Shown: positions 6,239 to 16,178 of the stretch, piece by piece
How positions within the stretch are numbered: position 1 is the first letter of the stretch
Layout of the letters: each line of letters opens with the position of its first letter
Origin: Alcaligenaceae bacterium CGII-47
GTDB taxonomy: Bacteria > Pseudomonadota > Gammaproteobacteria > Burkholderiales > Burkholderiaceae_B
Length of the DNA stretch: 64,000 bases
NCBI GenBank assembly: GCA_019166125.1
Contig: JAHTBO010000005.1
Location: forward strand, 1 to 64,000
Reading direction: 5' to 3'
Translations under genes and position numbers: made by a program
Notes under the pieces: generated by a model
What the model saw: only the letters and a program-made list of their open reading frames with translations
Databases searched by the model: none
Told to the model about the DNA's origin: nothing

Positions 6239-9200
6239 GCTTGACTTCTACCGAGAAATTCCGCGAGAACCCGGCCGGTATGGGTGGGCTGGGCGGCAAG
6301 ATGTTCAGGGCTGCCTTGGGCGACCAATCTGCCGCCTGCGTCGCCGCCCTCGGGACCGAGATCCAGAATCCAGTCGGCCTCGGCAATGATGTCCAGATTG
6401 TGTTCGATAACGAGCACCGTGTGGCCAGCATCGACCAAGCGGTGCAGAACATGGATAAGTTTTTCCACATCCGCTGTGGATAGACCGACCGTCGGTTCAT
6501 CCAGGACGTAGAAGGTGTGGGGCGCGCGCGAGGCGCGTCCGGTTTTGATCAGGCCTTCGTCCAGATGCGCCTTGGTGAGCTCGGTGACGAGCTTGATGCG
6601 TTGTGCCTCGCCGCCCGAGAGCGTGGGCGAGGGCTGGCCGAGGGTGAGGTAGCCCAGGCCCACATCCTGCATGAGTTGCAGCGCCCGAGAGATCTTGCGG
6701 TGTGCCGAGAAAAAGCCCACGGCCTCGTCGACTTCCATGCGCAGGATTTCGCCCGCACTTTTTTCGCGCCAGCGCACGCCCAGGGTTTCTTGGTTAAAGC
6801 GCGCGCCACGACAGCCATCGCACAACACTTTGATATCGGGCAAAAAGCTCATTTCGATGGTGCGCATGCCCTGGCCTTCGCATACCGGGCAGCGGCCATC
6901 CCCCGTATTGAAAGAGAATCGCGAACCTGTCCAGCCAAGCATGCGTGCCTCGCGCGTTTCGGCGAAAAGCTTACGCACGTCGTTCCAGAACCCCACGTAG
7001 GTTGCGGGGCAGGATCGGGGTGTTTTGCCGATGGGTGTCTGGTCGACTTCGAGGACGCGGTCGATGGCCTCCCAGCCGATGATGTCCCGGCAGCCACGCC
7101 ATATTGGTGCTTTGCGTGCGCTGATTGCCCGCGCGAGATTGTTGAGCAGCACGTCGCGCGCCAGGGTGGATTTTCCCGATCCCGAAACGCCCGTCACGAC
7201 ACTCAGCCGCCCGATCGGGATGCCTGCGCGCATACGGTGCAGATTATGCAGATCTGCATCAATGACTTCGATCATCGGTGTTTGGGAATCGACGGGGCGG
7301 CGGCCCATCATGGGATGCGCCAGCGGGTGTTTCAGATAGTGTCCGGTCAGGGAGGCGGGGTTGTTGCAAATGTCTTCAACCGTGCCCTGAGCAACCACCA
7401 TGCCGCCACGAGTGCCTGCGCCTGGGCCCATGTCGATCACGTGATCCGCGCGCCGGATGGTGTCCTCGTCATGTTCAACGACGACCAAGGTATTGCCGTT
7501 GCGCTCGAGGCGCGCGAGGGCGTCGAGCAGGATACGGTTGTCACGCGGATGCAGGCCGATAGTTGGCTCATCAAGGATATAGCACACCCCCTGCAGGTTT
7601 GAGCCCAGTTGCGCGGCCAGCCGGATGCGCTGTGCCTCTCCGCCAGAGAGGGTCGGCGCGGCGCGGTCCATGGCCAGATAGCCCAGGCCGACGGTTTCCA
7701 TGAAATCCAGTCGGCTGCGAATCTCGGTCAGCACATCGCGGGCTATCTCTGCCTCGCGGCCTTGGGTACTCAGGCCGATGAAAAAGCGATTGGCGTCGCT
7801 GACAGGCATGGCGGTCAGTTCCGCTATCGAGCGCTCGCGCCAGCGAAATGCCAGGGCAACGCGGTTCAGGCGTTGGCCTTGGCATGCGGTGCAATCGACC
7901 AGTTCATCGTCCTTGGTCCACTCGTTCCAACTGGTTTCCTCGCCGCTTTGGTCCTCGGTGAATCCTTTGAGTTGCAAACCGGTACCGAAACAATGTGTAC
8001 ACCAGCCATGGCGCGAGTTATAAGAGAAAAGTCGAGGATCCGGCTCGGGGAAGCTGGTGCCGCAGCTCGGGCAGGCGCGCTTGATCGAGAATGTTAATCG
8101 CGCAGAGGACGGAGCAAGTCCCGCCGCGCGGCGCGCCTCGATGGTGTCGGGGCCGTCGGCCGTCAGACCCAGCATGACGCTAAAGGTGCCGTGGCCCAGT
8201 GCCAGCGCTGCCCGCACCGCCTCGCGCAGGCCAGCCTCATCGCCTGGGTCCACTAGCAGATCGCGTACTGGTAATTCAATCGTGTGTTCCTGGTAGCGGT
8301 TCAGGCGCGGCCAGGGGTCAAGCGGGATAAATTCGCCATCCACGCGCAGATGGGAATAACCCTTGGCAGCCGCCCATTTGGCCAGATCGGTGTAGTAGCC
8401 TTTGCGTGCACTCACCAAGGGCGCCAACAAGCCGATATGCGCACCGCGATGCTCGCTCATTAATTGGGCAACAATCTGTTCTGGCGTCTGGGGGGCGACG
8501 GGCACCAGGCAATCCGGGCAAATCTGGGTGCCGAGCTTGACGTAGAGCAGGCGCAGGAAATGGTGGATCTCGGTCATGGTGGCGACTGTGGACTTACGCC
8601 CGCCGCGGCTGGTGCGTTGCTCGATGGCCACGGTAGGGGGGATGCCATAGATCGCATCCACATCAGGTTTGCCTGCGGGCTGGACGATGGCCCGAGCATA
8701 GGCGTTCAGCGACTCCAGGTAGCGGCGCTGGCCTTCGTTAAACAAAATATCGAAGGCCAGGGTCGATTTGCCTGAGCCTGATACGCCCGTAATCACGGTG
8801 AAGGCATTGCGCGGGATGTGGACATCAATGCCCTTGAGGTTGTGTTCGCGCGCATTGACGATATGGATGTCCTGCGCCTCTGAGGCCGGTCTGCGCAGAT
8901 GATATTGCGTGGCGGCCAGCGCGGGCTCGGCAAGCAATGAATGGTTCGTGTTCAGGGCATTCAGGTAACTGGCCAGTGCCTGGCCGGTGTAAGAGTCGGA
9001 TTGCGTCATGAGGTGTTCAGGCGTGCCGGTGCCCATGACCCGACCGCCTTGATCCCCCCCCTCTGGACCGAGGTCAATCAGCCAGTCGGCCGCGCGGATG
9101 ACATCCAGGTTGTGCTCGATGATCAGTAAAGAGTGTCCGGCCCCCAGGAGCTTGCGAAACGCGCGCATCAGCCGCGCAATGTCATCGAAGTGCAGGCCGG

Positions 9201-11898
9201 TTGTGGGCTCGTCGAACAGGAACAGGCTGCCTTTTTTGGCGAGCTGACGGGTCGAAATACCGCTGCGTGAGGCCTTGGCCAGATGACCCGCAAGCTTGAG
9301 GCGCTGGGCTTCGCCGCCCGAGAGCGTGGGGACTGGCTGGCCCAGGCGCAGGTATTCCAGACCAACGTCGGCCAGCGGCGTCAGCGCCCACTGTACGTCA
9401 CGCAGTCCCTTAAAGAATTCCATGGCCTCATGCACGGTCATGTCCAGTACATCAGCGATGGATGCTCGGTGACCCAGGTGCTCGACTTGCACTTCCAGGA
9501 TCTCGGGTCGAAAACGCTGACCATTGCAATCTGGGCAGCGCAGGTAGACGTCCGAGAGGAACTGCATCTCGACGTGCTCAAAGCCTGTCCCACTGCACCC
9601 GGGGCAGCGACCGTCGCCGCTATTGAAGCTAAAGGTGCCAGGGGTGTAGCCACGCTCCCGAGAGAGCGTGGCCTGAGCGAAGAGCTTGCGTATGGCGTCG
9701 AACGCGCCGACGTAGCTGGCTGGATTGGAACGTGCGGTCTTGCCGATGGGCGTCTGGTCGACCAGCACGATATCGGCGATCTGCTCGGCACCCAATAGCG
9801 CGTCATGCTCGCCCGGCGTTTCGGTGGGACGGCCCAGGTGCTTGAGTAGGGCGGGATACAGGACGTCTTGTATCAGCGTGGACTTGCCCGAGCCCGAGAC
9901 ACCCGTCACGCAGACCAGGCGCCCAAGTGGAATCGAAATTGCGATATTTTGCAGATTATTGGCGCGCACACCCTCTAGCAGCAGGCGTGGTGTGCCGTCT
10001 GTGACCGGAAGCGGGCGGGGCGCCTCGATATGCATTTGGCCGCTTAGGTAGCGCCCGGTGAGCGTGTCGGCATGCACGAGTTGGGCGGGTGTGCCATCGA
10101 ACATAATGCGCCCGCCGCGCTCGCCGGGGCCTGGGCCGATGTCCAGTATGCGGTCGGCGGCCACCATCACCTGGGGATCGTGTTCGACGACGACCAGGGT
10201 GTTGCCGTGGGTGCGCAGACGGTGCATGACCTCGACCACCCGGTGGATATCGCGCGGATGCAGGCCGATAGAGGGTTCATCGAGCACAAACAAGGTGTTC
10301 ACCAATGAGGTGCCCAGCGCGGTCGTGAGGTTGATGCGCTGTACCTCGCCGCCCGATAGGGTGCGGCTCTGGCGATCAAGTGATAGATAGCCCAGGCCCA
10401 CATCGCAGAGGAATTTCAGGCGTGTGTGCACCTCGTCAATAAGCTGACGTAGTGCCTCATCCATGGTCTGGCCGAAATGGATCTCGTTAAAAAAAGCACG
10501 CACACGCTCGATGGGCAAGCGCATCAGATCATGTACGCTGAGTCCGGGCAGGGCGTTGAGCTGTTCGGTGCTCCACTGTGTTTGGGGCGGCATGAATCGG
10601 GGGTAATGCGCGTCAGTCTCTGTAGACTGGCCCAATCGCCATAGTGTTGACTCGGGCTTGAGGCGCGAGCTCTTGCAGCTTGGGCAGGGCGTGTAGCTGC
10701 GGTATTTAGAGAGCAAGACCCGTACATGCATTTTGTAGGCACGCGATTCCAGCCAGTCAAAAAACCGCTGTGCACCGTACCATTGGTGTTTCCAGGCTGA
10801 TTTACCCCCCTTCCAGTCGGGCGTACCCTGGATGACCCAGTCCTGTTCGGTCTGGCTGAGCTGATTCCAAGGGATGTCCAGGCGGATACCGGCGCCAGGC
10901 GCGTAGCGCTCCATTTCCTCTTGGCATTCTTTATAGCTGGCGGTCTGCCAGGGCTTGATTGCGCCTTCGCGCAGCGTGCGGCGAGGGTCGGGGATCACCA
11001 AGCCGTAATCAATGCCGATGACCCGGCCAAAGCCGCGGCAGGTCTCGCATGCACCCAGGGGCGAGTTAAAGGAAAAAGAGCTGGGTAAGGGCGAGGCATA
11101 GCTGATATTGCAGTGTGCGCAGTGCAACTGTGAACTGAATCGCCAGGCCTGCTCGTTCTCGTCGTTCAGCGCGTACACCGTCAGGTGGCCATTGCCTTGC
11201 GCCAGGGCGATCTCGAGTGCCTCCATGATGCGCTCACGCTCAGTGCTGCGATAGCGAAAGCGATCCTGGACGACATGCAGGATTTTGCGTGGCCCCGGGG
11301 TGGATGCCTTGCTCTTTTTTGTGGTCGGCGCGGGGGCCGGCGCCTCATCCTGGTGGTGGATGCGCGTATAGCCTTGTTGATCAAGAAAGCCGCGCACTTC
11401 ATCTTCAGTGAAGTTGGCAGGCACCGAGACGGGGAACGTGACGATCAGGCGCGGATCGTCGGCGGCGCAGCGCGCCTCGATCTGCTGCCCGATAGAGGTG
11501 ACATTATCGCGTTGTACGGCTTGCGCGCATTGGGCGCAGTGCAGGTGCCCGACCCGGGCGTAGAGCAGCTTGAGGTGGTCGTTTAGCTCGGTCATCGTCC
11601 CCACGGTGCTGCGCGAATTGCGCACCGGATTAACCTGGTCGATGGCAATGGCGGGCAGGATGCCTTCGATGCGGTCAACCTGGGGCTTATCCATGCGATC
11701 GAGGAACTGGCGTGCATAAGGTGAAAACGTCTCGACGTAGCGGCGTTGACCTTCGGCATAGAGCGTGTCAAAAGCCAGAGAGCTTTTCCCTGATCCCGAC
11801 ACGCCGGTAATGACCAGCAGCTCGCCCGTATTGATATCGACGTCGAGGTTTTTGAGGTTGTTCTGGCGTGCGCCGAAGATACGGATTTGTGAGCTCAT
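6235..11898 (-). CDS. uvrA: Double-length UvrA: two UvrA units fused in one 1887-aa polypeptide
   Basis: UvrA is the damage-sensing ABC ATPase of nucleotide excision repair and normally works as a dimer of about 940 aa. This protein holds two complete units in tandem: residues 1 to about 990, and about 1005-1887. Four Walker A motifs (GVSGSGKS) are visible at about 32-40, 666-674, 1038-1046 and again late in unit 2. There are four signature motifs (LSGGEVQR, then LSGGEAQR three times). CxxC zinc pairs occur in both units (for example CAHC/CETC and CPGC/CPDC in unit 1; CPSC/CTHC and CPVC/CDGC in unit 2). No frameshift or internal stop is present. The start MSSQIRIFGARQNNL is standard. It is first in a run with pabB and pabC. 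I recall similar double-length UvrA proteins in other betaproteobacteria, alongside a normal uvrA. Whether this one acts in repair is unknown. Confidence 0.93.
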   Translation of the reverse strand: MSSQIRIFGARQNNLKNLDVDINTGELLVITGVSGSGKSSLAFDTLYAEGQRRYVETFSPYARQFLDRMDKPQVDRIEGILPAIAIDQVNPVRNSRSTVGTMTELNDHLKLLYARVGHLHCAQCAQAVQRDNVTSIGQQIEARCAADDPRLIVTFPVSVPANFTEDEVRGFLDQQGYTRIHHQDEAPAPAPTTKKSKASTPGPRKILHVVQDRFRYRSTERERIMEALEIALAQGNGHLTVYALNDENEQAWRFSSQLHCAHCNISYASPLPSSFSFNSPLGACETCRGFGRVIGIDYGLVIPDPRRTLREGAIKPWQTASYKECQEEMERYAPGAGIRLDIPWNQLSQTEQDWVIQGTPDWKGGKSAWKHQWYGAQRFFDWLESRAYKMHVRVLLSKYRSYTPCPSCKSSRLKPESTLWRLGQSTETDAHYPRFMPPQTQWSTEQLNALPGLSVHDLMRLPIERVRAFFNEIHFGQTMDEALRQLIDEVHTRLKFLCDVGLGYLSLDRQSRTLSGGEVQRINLTTALGTSLVNTLFVLDEPSIGLHPRDIHRVVEVMHRLRTHGNTLVVVEHDPQVMVAADRILDIGPGPGERGGRIMFDGTPAQLVHADTLTGRYLSGQMHIEAPRPLPVTDGTPRLLLEGVRANNLQNIAISIPLGRLVCVTGVSGSGKSTLIQDVLYPALLKHLGRPTETPGEHDALLGAEQIADIVLVDQTPIGKTARSNPASYVGAFDAIRKLFAQATLSRERGYTPGTFSFNSGDGRCPGCSGTGFEHVEMQFLSDVYLRCPDCNGQRFRPEILEVQVEHLGHRASIADVLDMTVHEAMEFFKGLRDVQWALTPLADVGLEYLRLGQPVPTLSGGEAQRLKLAGHLAKASRSGISTRQLAKKGSLFLFDEPTTGLHFDDIARLMRAFRKLLGAGHSLLIIEHNLDVIRAADWLIDLGPEGGDQGGRVMGTGTPEHLMTQSDSYTGQALASYLNALNTNHSLLAEPALAATQYHLRRPASEAQDIHIVNAREHNLKGIDVHIPRNAFTVITGVSGSGKSTLAFDILFNEGQRRYLESLNAYARAIVQPAGKPDVDAIYGIPPTVAIEQRTSRGGRKSTVATMTEIHHFLRLLYVKLGTQICPDCLVPVAPQTPEQIVAQLMSEHRGAHIGLLAPLVSARKGYYTDLAKWAAAKGYSHLRVDGEFIPLDPWPRLNRYQEHTIELPVRDLLVDPGDEAGLREAVRAALALGHGTFSVMLGLTADGPDTIEARRAAGLAPSSARLTFSIKRACPSCGTSFPEPDPRLFSYNSRHGWCTHCFGTGLQLKGFTEDQSGEETSWNEWTKDDELVDCTACQGQRLNRVALAFRWRERSIAELTAMPVSDANRFFIGLSTQGREAEIARDVLTEIRSRLDFMETVGLGYLAMDRAAPTLSGGEAQRIRLAAQLGSNLQGVCYILDEPTIGLHPRDNRILLDALARLERNGNTLVVVEHDEDTIRRADHVIDMGPGAGTRGGMVVAQGTVEDICNNPASLTGHYLKHPLAHPMMGRRPVDSQTPMIEVIDADLHNLHRMRAGIPIGRLSVVTGVSGSGKSTLARDVLLNNLARAISARKAPIWRGCRDIIGWEAIDRVLEVDQTPIGKTPRSCPATYVGFWNDVRKLFAETREARMLGWTGSRFSFNTGDGRCPVCEGQGMRTIEMSFLPDIKVLCDGCRGARFNQETLGVRWREKSAGEILRMEVDEAVGFFSAHRKISRALQLMQDVGLGYLTLGQPSPTLSGGEAQRIKLVTELTKAHLDEGLIKTGRASRAPHTFYVLDEPTVGLSTADVEKLIHVLHRLVDAGHTVLVIEHNLDIIAEADWILDLGPEGGDAGGRLVAQGSPEHLAAQPTHTGRVLAEFLGRSQA

Positions 11899-11964
11899 GT
11901 TGATATGATAATCGTTCTGCTACGGGGATTTTTAGATGCTAATCATACGACCGGCGTGATTGTT

Positions 11965-11973
11965 TGCTAAAAT
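11965..11973 (+). promoter_or_regulatory. Extended -10 promoter for the 42-aa gene
   Basis: TGC followed by TAAAAT (box at 11968-11973) gives an extended -10 element about 83 bp before the 12056 start. No good -35 hexamer is visible at the usual spacing, as is common for extended -10 promoters. This is a prediction from sequence only. Confidence 0.45.
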
Positions 11974-12055
11974 GGCGTGTTAAGTACAAACCACACGCGG
12001 GCGCTTGATGCGCATCCGTGACGGGCAGTCGGCCTGTCCCACTCAGGAGAACACC

Positions 12056-12184
12056 ATGGCAGAAATCAAACGGACACGTCGCAACACCCTCGAGCGTCGT
12101 TGCCTCGGTAAGGCGTTCAAGCGCCTTTTTGTGCGCGCACCTAAGGGCGTCTTTAAAATGCTCGAAAAGGTCAAGCGCGTATAA
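12056..12184 (+). CDS. Small, strongly basic 42-aa protein, unrecognised
   Basis: The ATG at 12056 is preceded by a good Shine-Dalgarno (AGGAGA, 12045-12050, spacing 5). It opens a 42-codon frame starting MAEIKRTRRNTLERRCLGKA and ending VFKMLEKVKRV. About 15 of the 42 residues are Lys or Arg, with a single Cys at position 16. The unit is self-contained: an extended -10 promoter upstream and a strong intrinsic terminator 27 bp after the stop. That organisation and the perfect ribosome binding site make it a real gene in my view. I do not recognise the family. The charge suggests RNA, ribosome or DNA binding, but that is inference. It is not ribosomal protein bS21 or bTHX by sequence. Confidence 0.75.
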   Translation: MAEIKRTRRNTLERRCLGKAFKRLFVRAPKGVFKMLEKVKRV

Positions 12185-12210
12185 TTTCAATACAAAGTCG
12201 TATTAGGGTA

Positions 12211-12242
12211 AACCACGGAATTGACCTTCCGTGGTTTTTTTT
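12211..12242 (+). terminator. Intrinsic terminator after the 42-aa gene
   Basis: AACCACGGAA (12211-12220) and TTCCGTGGTT (12227-12236) form a perfect 10-bp stem around a 6-base loop, followed by a run of T to 12242. It lies between the 42-aa gene and the glycosyltransferase gene. Confidence 0.95.
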
Positions 12243-12283
12243 GCGGCTATCATGGGTGCATTCTAGTCCAAGGGTTGGCTGGC

Positions 12284-13234
12284 ATGCCCATTTGGCGCCA
12301 CTTGTTCTCTGTTGTTACTCCTACATATAACCGCGCCCACACGCTTGAGCGTGTTTATGCGTCGCTGCGTGAGCAGTCCTATCAGGACTTCGAGTGGGTG
12401 GTGGTCGATGACGGCTCGACCGACGATACCCAAGAGCGGGTCGCCGCCTGGCAGTCCGAGGCGAGCTTTCCCATCCATTATGTCTGGCAGCCTAACCAGC
12501 ACAAAAAAACCGCATTTAATACCGGCGTGCGTCAGGCGCGCGGCGAGTGGCTCGTGGCCCTCGACAGCGACGACAGCCTGGATACCAATGCTTTGTACAA
12601 TATGGCGCGCGCCTGGGAGGATATTCCGCCCGCTGCGCGTTCGCGTTATGTGGCGATTACCGGGCTATGTGCTCGGCCCGATGGCCGTGTCGTCGGCGAT
12701 ATGTACCCCAAGGACGTGCTCGATGTCACCGCGCTGGATATGACGTTTCGCTACCATGTCCGAGGGGAAAAGTTCGGCTGTCTGCGTACGGATGTCCTGC
12801 GCCAGTTTCCGTTTCCCGAAAGCGTCGAGGGGTTTGTGCCCGAGAGCCTGGTCTGGCGCGCCATTGCGCGTGCGGGTTACCTGACGCGCTTTGTCAATCA
12901 GGTGTTCCGGGTCTATTACGTCAGCAGTGATAGCCTCTCGGGACAGGGGCGTGGCGCCGAGAGCGCGCGTCATGCCGTGGGCCTGTGGCTGTTGGCGCAC
13001 GATACGGTGGATGGCTGTCTGGACTGGTTTCGCTACCAGCCAGCCTCATTTTTCATGGCGGCGGCGCGTTATACGCGTTTTGACATGCATCTGCGCGCAA
13101 GCGGCCAGCCGCGTCCTCTGGGGCGCAGTCTTACGCATCCAGGCGCCCGGGTGCTGGTTTGTCTGATGTGGCCGGTAGGCATGGGCTTATATCTGCGTGA
13201 TCGCGTACGCGCCTGGCGGGCGTCCCTGGCCTAG
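12284..13234 (+). CDS. Family 2 (GT-A) glycosyltransferase
   Basis: This is a 316-aa protein with the GT2 fold. FSVVTPTYNRAHTLERVYAS and DFEWVVVDDGSTDDTQE form the nucleotide-binding N-terminal region, and WLVALDSDDSLD carries the acidic metal/sugar-nucleotide motif. The C-terminal half has no obvious membrane segments apart from a hydrophobic stretch near residue 300. I chose ATG 12284 (MPIWRHLFSVVT) because the longer frame from 12221 would run through the preceding terminator. No other glycan genes are adjacent, so donor and acceptor are unknown. Its TAG stop lies inside a CTAG shared with the convergent gene. Confidence 0.85.
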   Translation: MPIWRHLFSVVTPTYNRAHTLERVYASLREQSYQDFEWVVVDDGSTDDTQERVAAWQSEASFPIHYVWQPNQHKKTAFNTGVRQARGEWLVALDSDDSLDTNALYNMARAWEDIPPAARSRYVAITGLCARPDGRVVGDMYPKDVLDVTALDMTFRYHVRGEKFGCLRTDVLRQFPFPESVEGFVPESLVWRAIARAGYLTRFVNQVFRVYYVSSDSLSGQGRGAESARHAVGLWLLAHDTVDGCLDWFRYQPASFFMAAARYTRFDMHLRASGQPRPLGRSLTHPGARVLVCLMWPVGMGLYLRDRVRAWRASLA

Positions 13235-13704
13235 TGACGCGTGGGCAGTAAGTCGTCTTCGTCGTCCTCATCCTCATCCTCGTAACTTGAGGCGTCGTCT
13301 TCAGACGATGGTCGCGTCAGCGCAAACGGCAGGACGTCCGCCAGCGTATCCGCCCAGGCGGCTTCCTCGCCATCGCTATCGACCTTGATGTACCGCGCCC
13401 CTTCAAGTGCCGAGAGCTGAATCGCCCAAAGCAGCTCGCACTCTAGCGGCTCGGAGGGGTCGGGCGTCAGGCCGCCCAGATTACCCAGAAAGCGCGCGCC
13501 TGGGCCCCCGACCTGGACCCGTTGTCGATCCTCAAGGGGTTCATCCGGTATGAGTGGAATCGCAAAGAGCGCCCATTCAAAACCCGCCTCCTGATCGTCG
13601 ATCACTTCGGCGAGGACGGGTTTGCCCAGGTAAGCGCTCAGGGCATCAGCTGTCCGCGCGAGCAAATCGGTTTCGGTATCGGTAAATTTAAGGGGAGGGG
13701 TCAT
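13231..13704 (-). CDS. Conserved-looking hypothetical protein with acidic tail
   Basis: This 157-aa protein is one I do not recognise. The N-terminal about 125 residues look like a globular mixed fold with many Leu/Ala/Glu. The last 25 or so form an acidic tail ([16 protein letters not shown]). There is no signal peptide or membrane segment, so a cytosolic location is likely. The stop (TAG, complement of 13231-13233) shares the palindrome CTAG with the stop of the convergent glycosyltransferase gene. It diverges from ettA. Confidence 0.7.
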   Translation of the reverse strand: MTPPLKFTDTETDLLARTADALSAYLGKPVLAEVIDDQEAGFEWALFAIPLIPDEPLEDRQRVQVGGPGARFLGNLGGLTPDPSEPLECELLWAIQLSALEGARYIKVDSDGEEAAWADTLADVLPFALTRPSSEDDASSYEDEDEDDEDDLLPTRH

Positions 13705-13838
13705 TAGGTGCGCTCTCGCAGAGAAATGGCATTCAATTGCTGAATTTTAATGCCGATGCCTTTAGTGTGCTGCTCGGCCTACAATCGTGGTTTTGCATGG
13801 CTGAATGGTTTGGCCTGAATTATTTTAATGGTTTTGCT

Positions 13839-15512
13839 ATGGCACAGTATGTATATACGATGAACCGCGTCGGCAAGATCGTGCCGCCCAAGCGTCAGAT
13901 CCTGCGTGATATCTCTTTATCGTTTTTTCCCGGCGCCAAGATCGGCGTGCTCGGTTTGAATGGCTCAGGCAAGTCCACCTTACTTAAGATCATGGCCGGG
14001 GTCGATCAGGATATCGAGGGTGAAGCCATCCCCATGCCTGGCCTGAAGATCGGCTATCTGCCCCAAGAACCAGTCCTCGACCCAGCGCATACCGTGCGCC
14101 AATCTGTTGAGGAAGGTTTGGGTGAGTTATTTTCCGCGCGTGCGCGCCTTGATGCGGTGTATGCCGCCTATGCGGACGAGGATGCGGATTTCGATGCCTT
14201 GGCTGCCGAGCAGGCCGAACTAGAGTCGATTATTGCAGCGGCGGCCTCCAGTGGCAGTGACGATATCGAGCACCAGATGGAGATTGCCGCAGACGCCTTG
14301 CGCCTGCCCCCCTGGGAGGCCATCATTGGTAATCTGTCCGGCGGAGAAAAGCGCCGTGTGGCGCTGTGCCGTTTGCTCTTGTCCAAGCCCGATATGCTCT
14401 TGCTTGATGAACCCACCAACCACCTTGATGCCGAGAGCGTCGAGTGGCTAGAGGTGTTTTTGCGCCAATTCCCCGGGACCGTCGTCGCCGTCACGCATGA
14501 TCGCTATTTTCTTGATAATGCCGCCGAATGGATACTCGAGCTGGATCGCGGGCATGGTATCCCCTGGAAGGGTAATTACACGTCCTGGCTAGAACAAAAG
14601 GATGATCGCCTAAAGCACGAAGAGGCCTCCGAATCCGCGCGCCAGCGAACGATCAAAAAGGAGCTCGAATGGGTACGCCAAAACCCCAAGGGGCGCCAAG
14701 CCAAGGCCAAAGCCCGCCTGGCCCGCTTTGATGAATTGTCCTCGCACGAGTACCAGCGCCGCAATGAAACCCAAGAGATCTTTATTCCGGTTGCCGAGCG
14801 TCTGGGCAATGAGGTGATCGAATTCGAAAACGTTTCTAAGGGTTACGGTGATCGCCTGTTGATCGATGACCTGAGCTTCAAGGTGCCGCCAGGTGCGATT
14901 GTCGGCATCATTGGGCCCAATGGGGCGGGTAAGTCCACGCTGTTTCGCATGATCGCAGGCCTAGAGACGCCCGATGCCGGCACGGTGCGCATCGGTCAGA
15001 CAGTGCAGATTGCCTATGTCGGCCAATCGCGCGAATCCCTGCCTGATAGCAAGACCGTTTTTGACGCAATCTCTGACGGCGCGGATATCTTGACCATCGG
15101 GCGCTTCGAGATGTCTTCGCGCGCCTACCTGGGGCGCTTTAACTTCAAGGGTGCGGACCAGAATAAAATCGTCGGTAAACTCTCGGGAGGCGAGCGCGGT
15201 CGCCTGCATCTGGCCAAGACCCTGGTCTCGGGCGGAAATGTGTTGCTCCTGGATGAGCCCTCCAATGATCTGGATGTCGAGACCTTGCGCGCCTTGGAGG
15301 ATGCCTTGCTAGAGTATGCTGGATCCGTACTCGTCATCAGTCACGACCGTTGGTTTCTGGATCGTATCGCGACGCATATCCTGGCCTTTGAAGGCGAATC
15401 CAAAGTGGTGTTTTTCGATGGCAACTACCAAGAGTATGAGTCGGATAAGCGACGTCGCCTGGGCGAGGAAGGTGCCAAGCCACGTCGCTTGCGCTATAAG
15501 TCCCTTAAGTAG
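13839..15512 (+). CDS. ettA: Energy-dependent translational throttle protein EttA (ABC-F)
   Basis: This 557-aa ABC-F ATPase acts at the ribosomal E site and gates the first elongation steps according to ATP level. It has two ATPase domains: Walker [12 protein letters not shown] and signature [11 protein letters not shown] in the first, [11 protein letters not shown] and [11 protein letters not shown] in the second. Walker [12 protein letters not shown] and [11 protein letters not shown] are also present. Between them lies the charged linker/arm region ([19 protein letters not shown]) typical of EttA. The ATG at 13839 ([20 protein letters not shown]) gives the standard start and length. An earlier in-frame ATG at 13737 adds a non-homologous leader. 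No strong Shine-Dalgarno is seen. Confidence 0.95.
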   Translation: MAQYVYTMNRVGKIVPPKRQILRDISLSFFPGAKIGVLGLNGSGKSTLLKIMAGVDQDIEGEAIPMPGLKIGYLPQEPVLDPAHTVRQSVEEGLGELFSARARLDAVYAAYADEDADFDALAAEQAELESIIAAAASSGSDDIEHQMEIAADALRLPPWEAIIGNLSGGEKRRVALCRLLLSKPDMLLLDEPTNHLDAESVEWLEVFLRQFPGTVVAVTHDRYFLDNAAEWILELDRGHGIPWKGNYTSWLEQKDDRLKHEEASESARQRTIKKELEWVRQNPKGRQAKAKARLARFDELSSHEYQRRNETQEIFIPVAERLGNEVIEFENVSKGYGDRLLIDDLSFKVPPGAIVGIIGPNGAGKSTLFRMIAGLETPDAGTVRIGQTVQIAYVGQSRESLPDSKTVFDAISDGADILTIGRFEMSSRAYLGRFNFKGADQNKIVGKLSGGERGRLHLAKTLVSGGNVLLLDEPSNDLDVETLRALEDALLEYAGSVLVISHDRWFLDRIATHILAFEGESKVVFFDGNYQEYESDKRRRLGEEGAKPRRLRYKSLK

Positions 15513-15521
15513 GAGCCAACC

Positions 15522-16052
15522 ATGTTCGATGTGCGTGATTCAATGATCCTGATTGTCGATATGCAGGAAAAGCTTTTGCCTGCGATCGATGATCATGAGG
15601 CCCTGGTGGCACGTGTCGCGAGCCTGGCCCAGGCTGCGCGCCTACTGGGTGTGCCCGTTTGGGCGACCGAGCACTGGCCCGAGAAAATCGGGCCGACGCA
15701 CGCCGACCTGGGTCCGTACGTCGAGCATTGCGTATCCAAAACGCATTTTGATGGCTGCAAAGAGACCGGGTTTACGGATTCCCTGCCGCGTGGGCACGGG
15801 CATGTGTTGTTGGCAGGCACCGAGGCCCACATCTGCGTGTTACAAACAGGTTTGGGGCTGGCTGAGGCGGGATATCGCCCGGCGCTGCTTACTGATTGCA
15901 TCGGCTCGCGACGGACTGACGATAAGGTCGCTGCCCTCGAGCGCTGGCGCCATCATGGCCTGGAATCCATCAGCCTCGAGATGGCCCTGTTCGAATGGAT
16001 GCAGACCCCTGCGCATCCCCGGTTTCGCGAGGTGTTGGCGCTGATCAAATAG
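15522..16052 (+). CDS. Isochorismatase-family cysteine hydrolase
   Basis: This is a 176-aa single-domain protein of the isochorismatase/nicotinamidase-like fold. The catalytic Asp is in ILIVDMQEKLLP near the N-terminus, followed by a Lys in the middle (VSKTHFDGCKETGF) and the Cys of GTEAHICVLQTGLGLAEAG. That triad order fits the family, and the short VDMQ-H-ICV pattern resembles YcaC-like hydrolases. It starts 9 bp after ettA and probably shares its transcript. The natural substrate cannot be told from sequence. Confidence 0.88.
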   Translation: MFDVRDSMILIVDMQEKLLPAIDDHEALVARVASLAQAARLLGVPVWATEHWPEKIGPTHADLGPYVEHCVSKTHFDGCKETGFTDSLPRGHGHVLLAGTEAHICVLQTGLGLAEAGYRPALLTDCIGSRRTDDKVAALERWRHHGLESISLEMALFEWMQTPAHPRFREVLALIK

Positions 16053-16178
16053 CCTGCATATCTGGGGGCGGCAGATACAACTGTAGCGTCGCCTAACAAA
16101 GAATACCCGGCCTAGGGTTTATGGCCAGGGTACTTTACGTGTACCTTGTATGCAGCAGAAGTCTTGAAGGAGAATACG

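Noticed and set aside
6517-7602. 361-residue plus-strand open frame opposite the UvrA gene (and similar frames through 11586)
   Set aside because: These are antisense shadows in GC-rich codon usage. The minus-strand UvrA frame is uninterrupted with all motifs.
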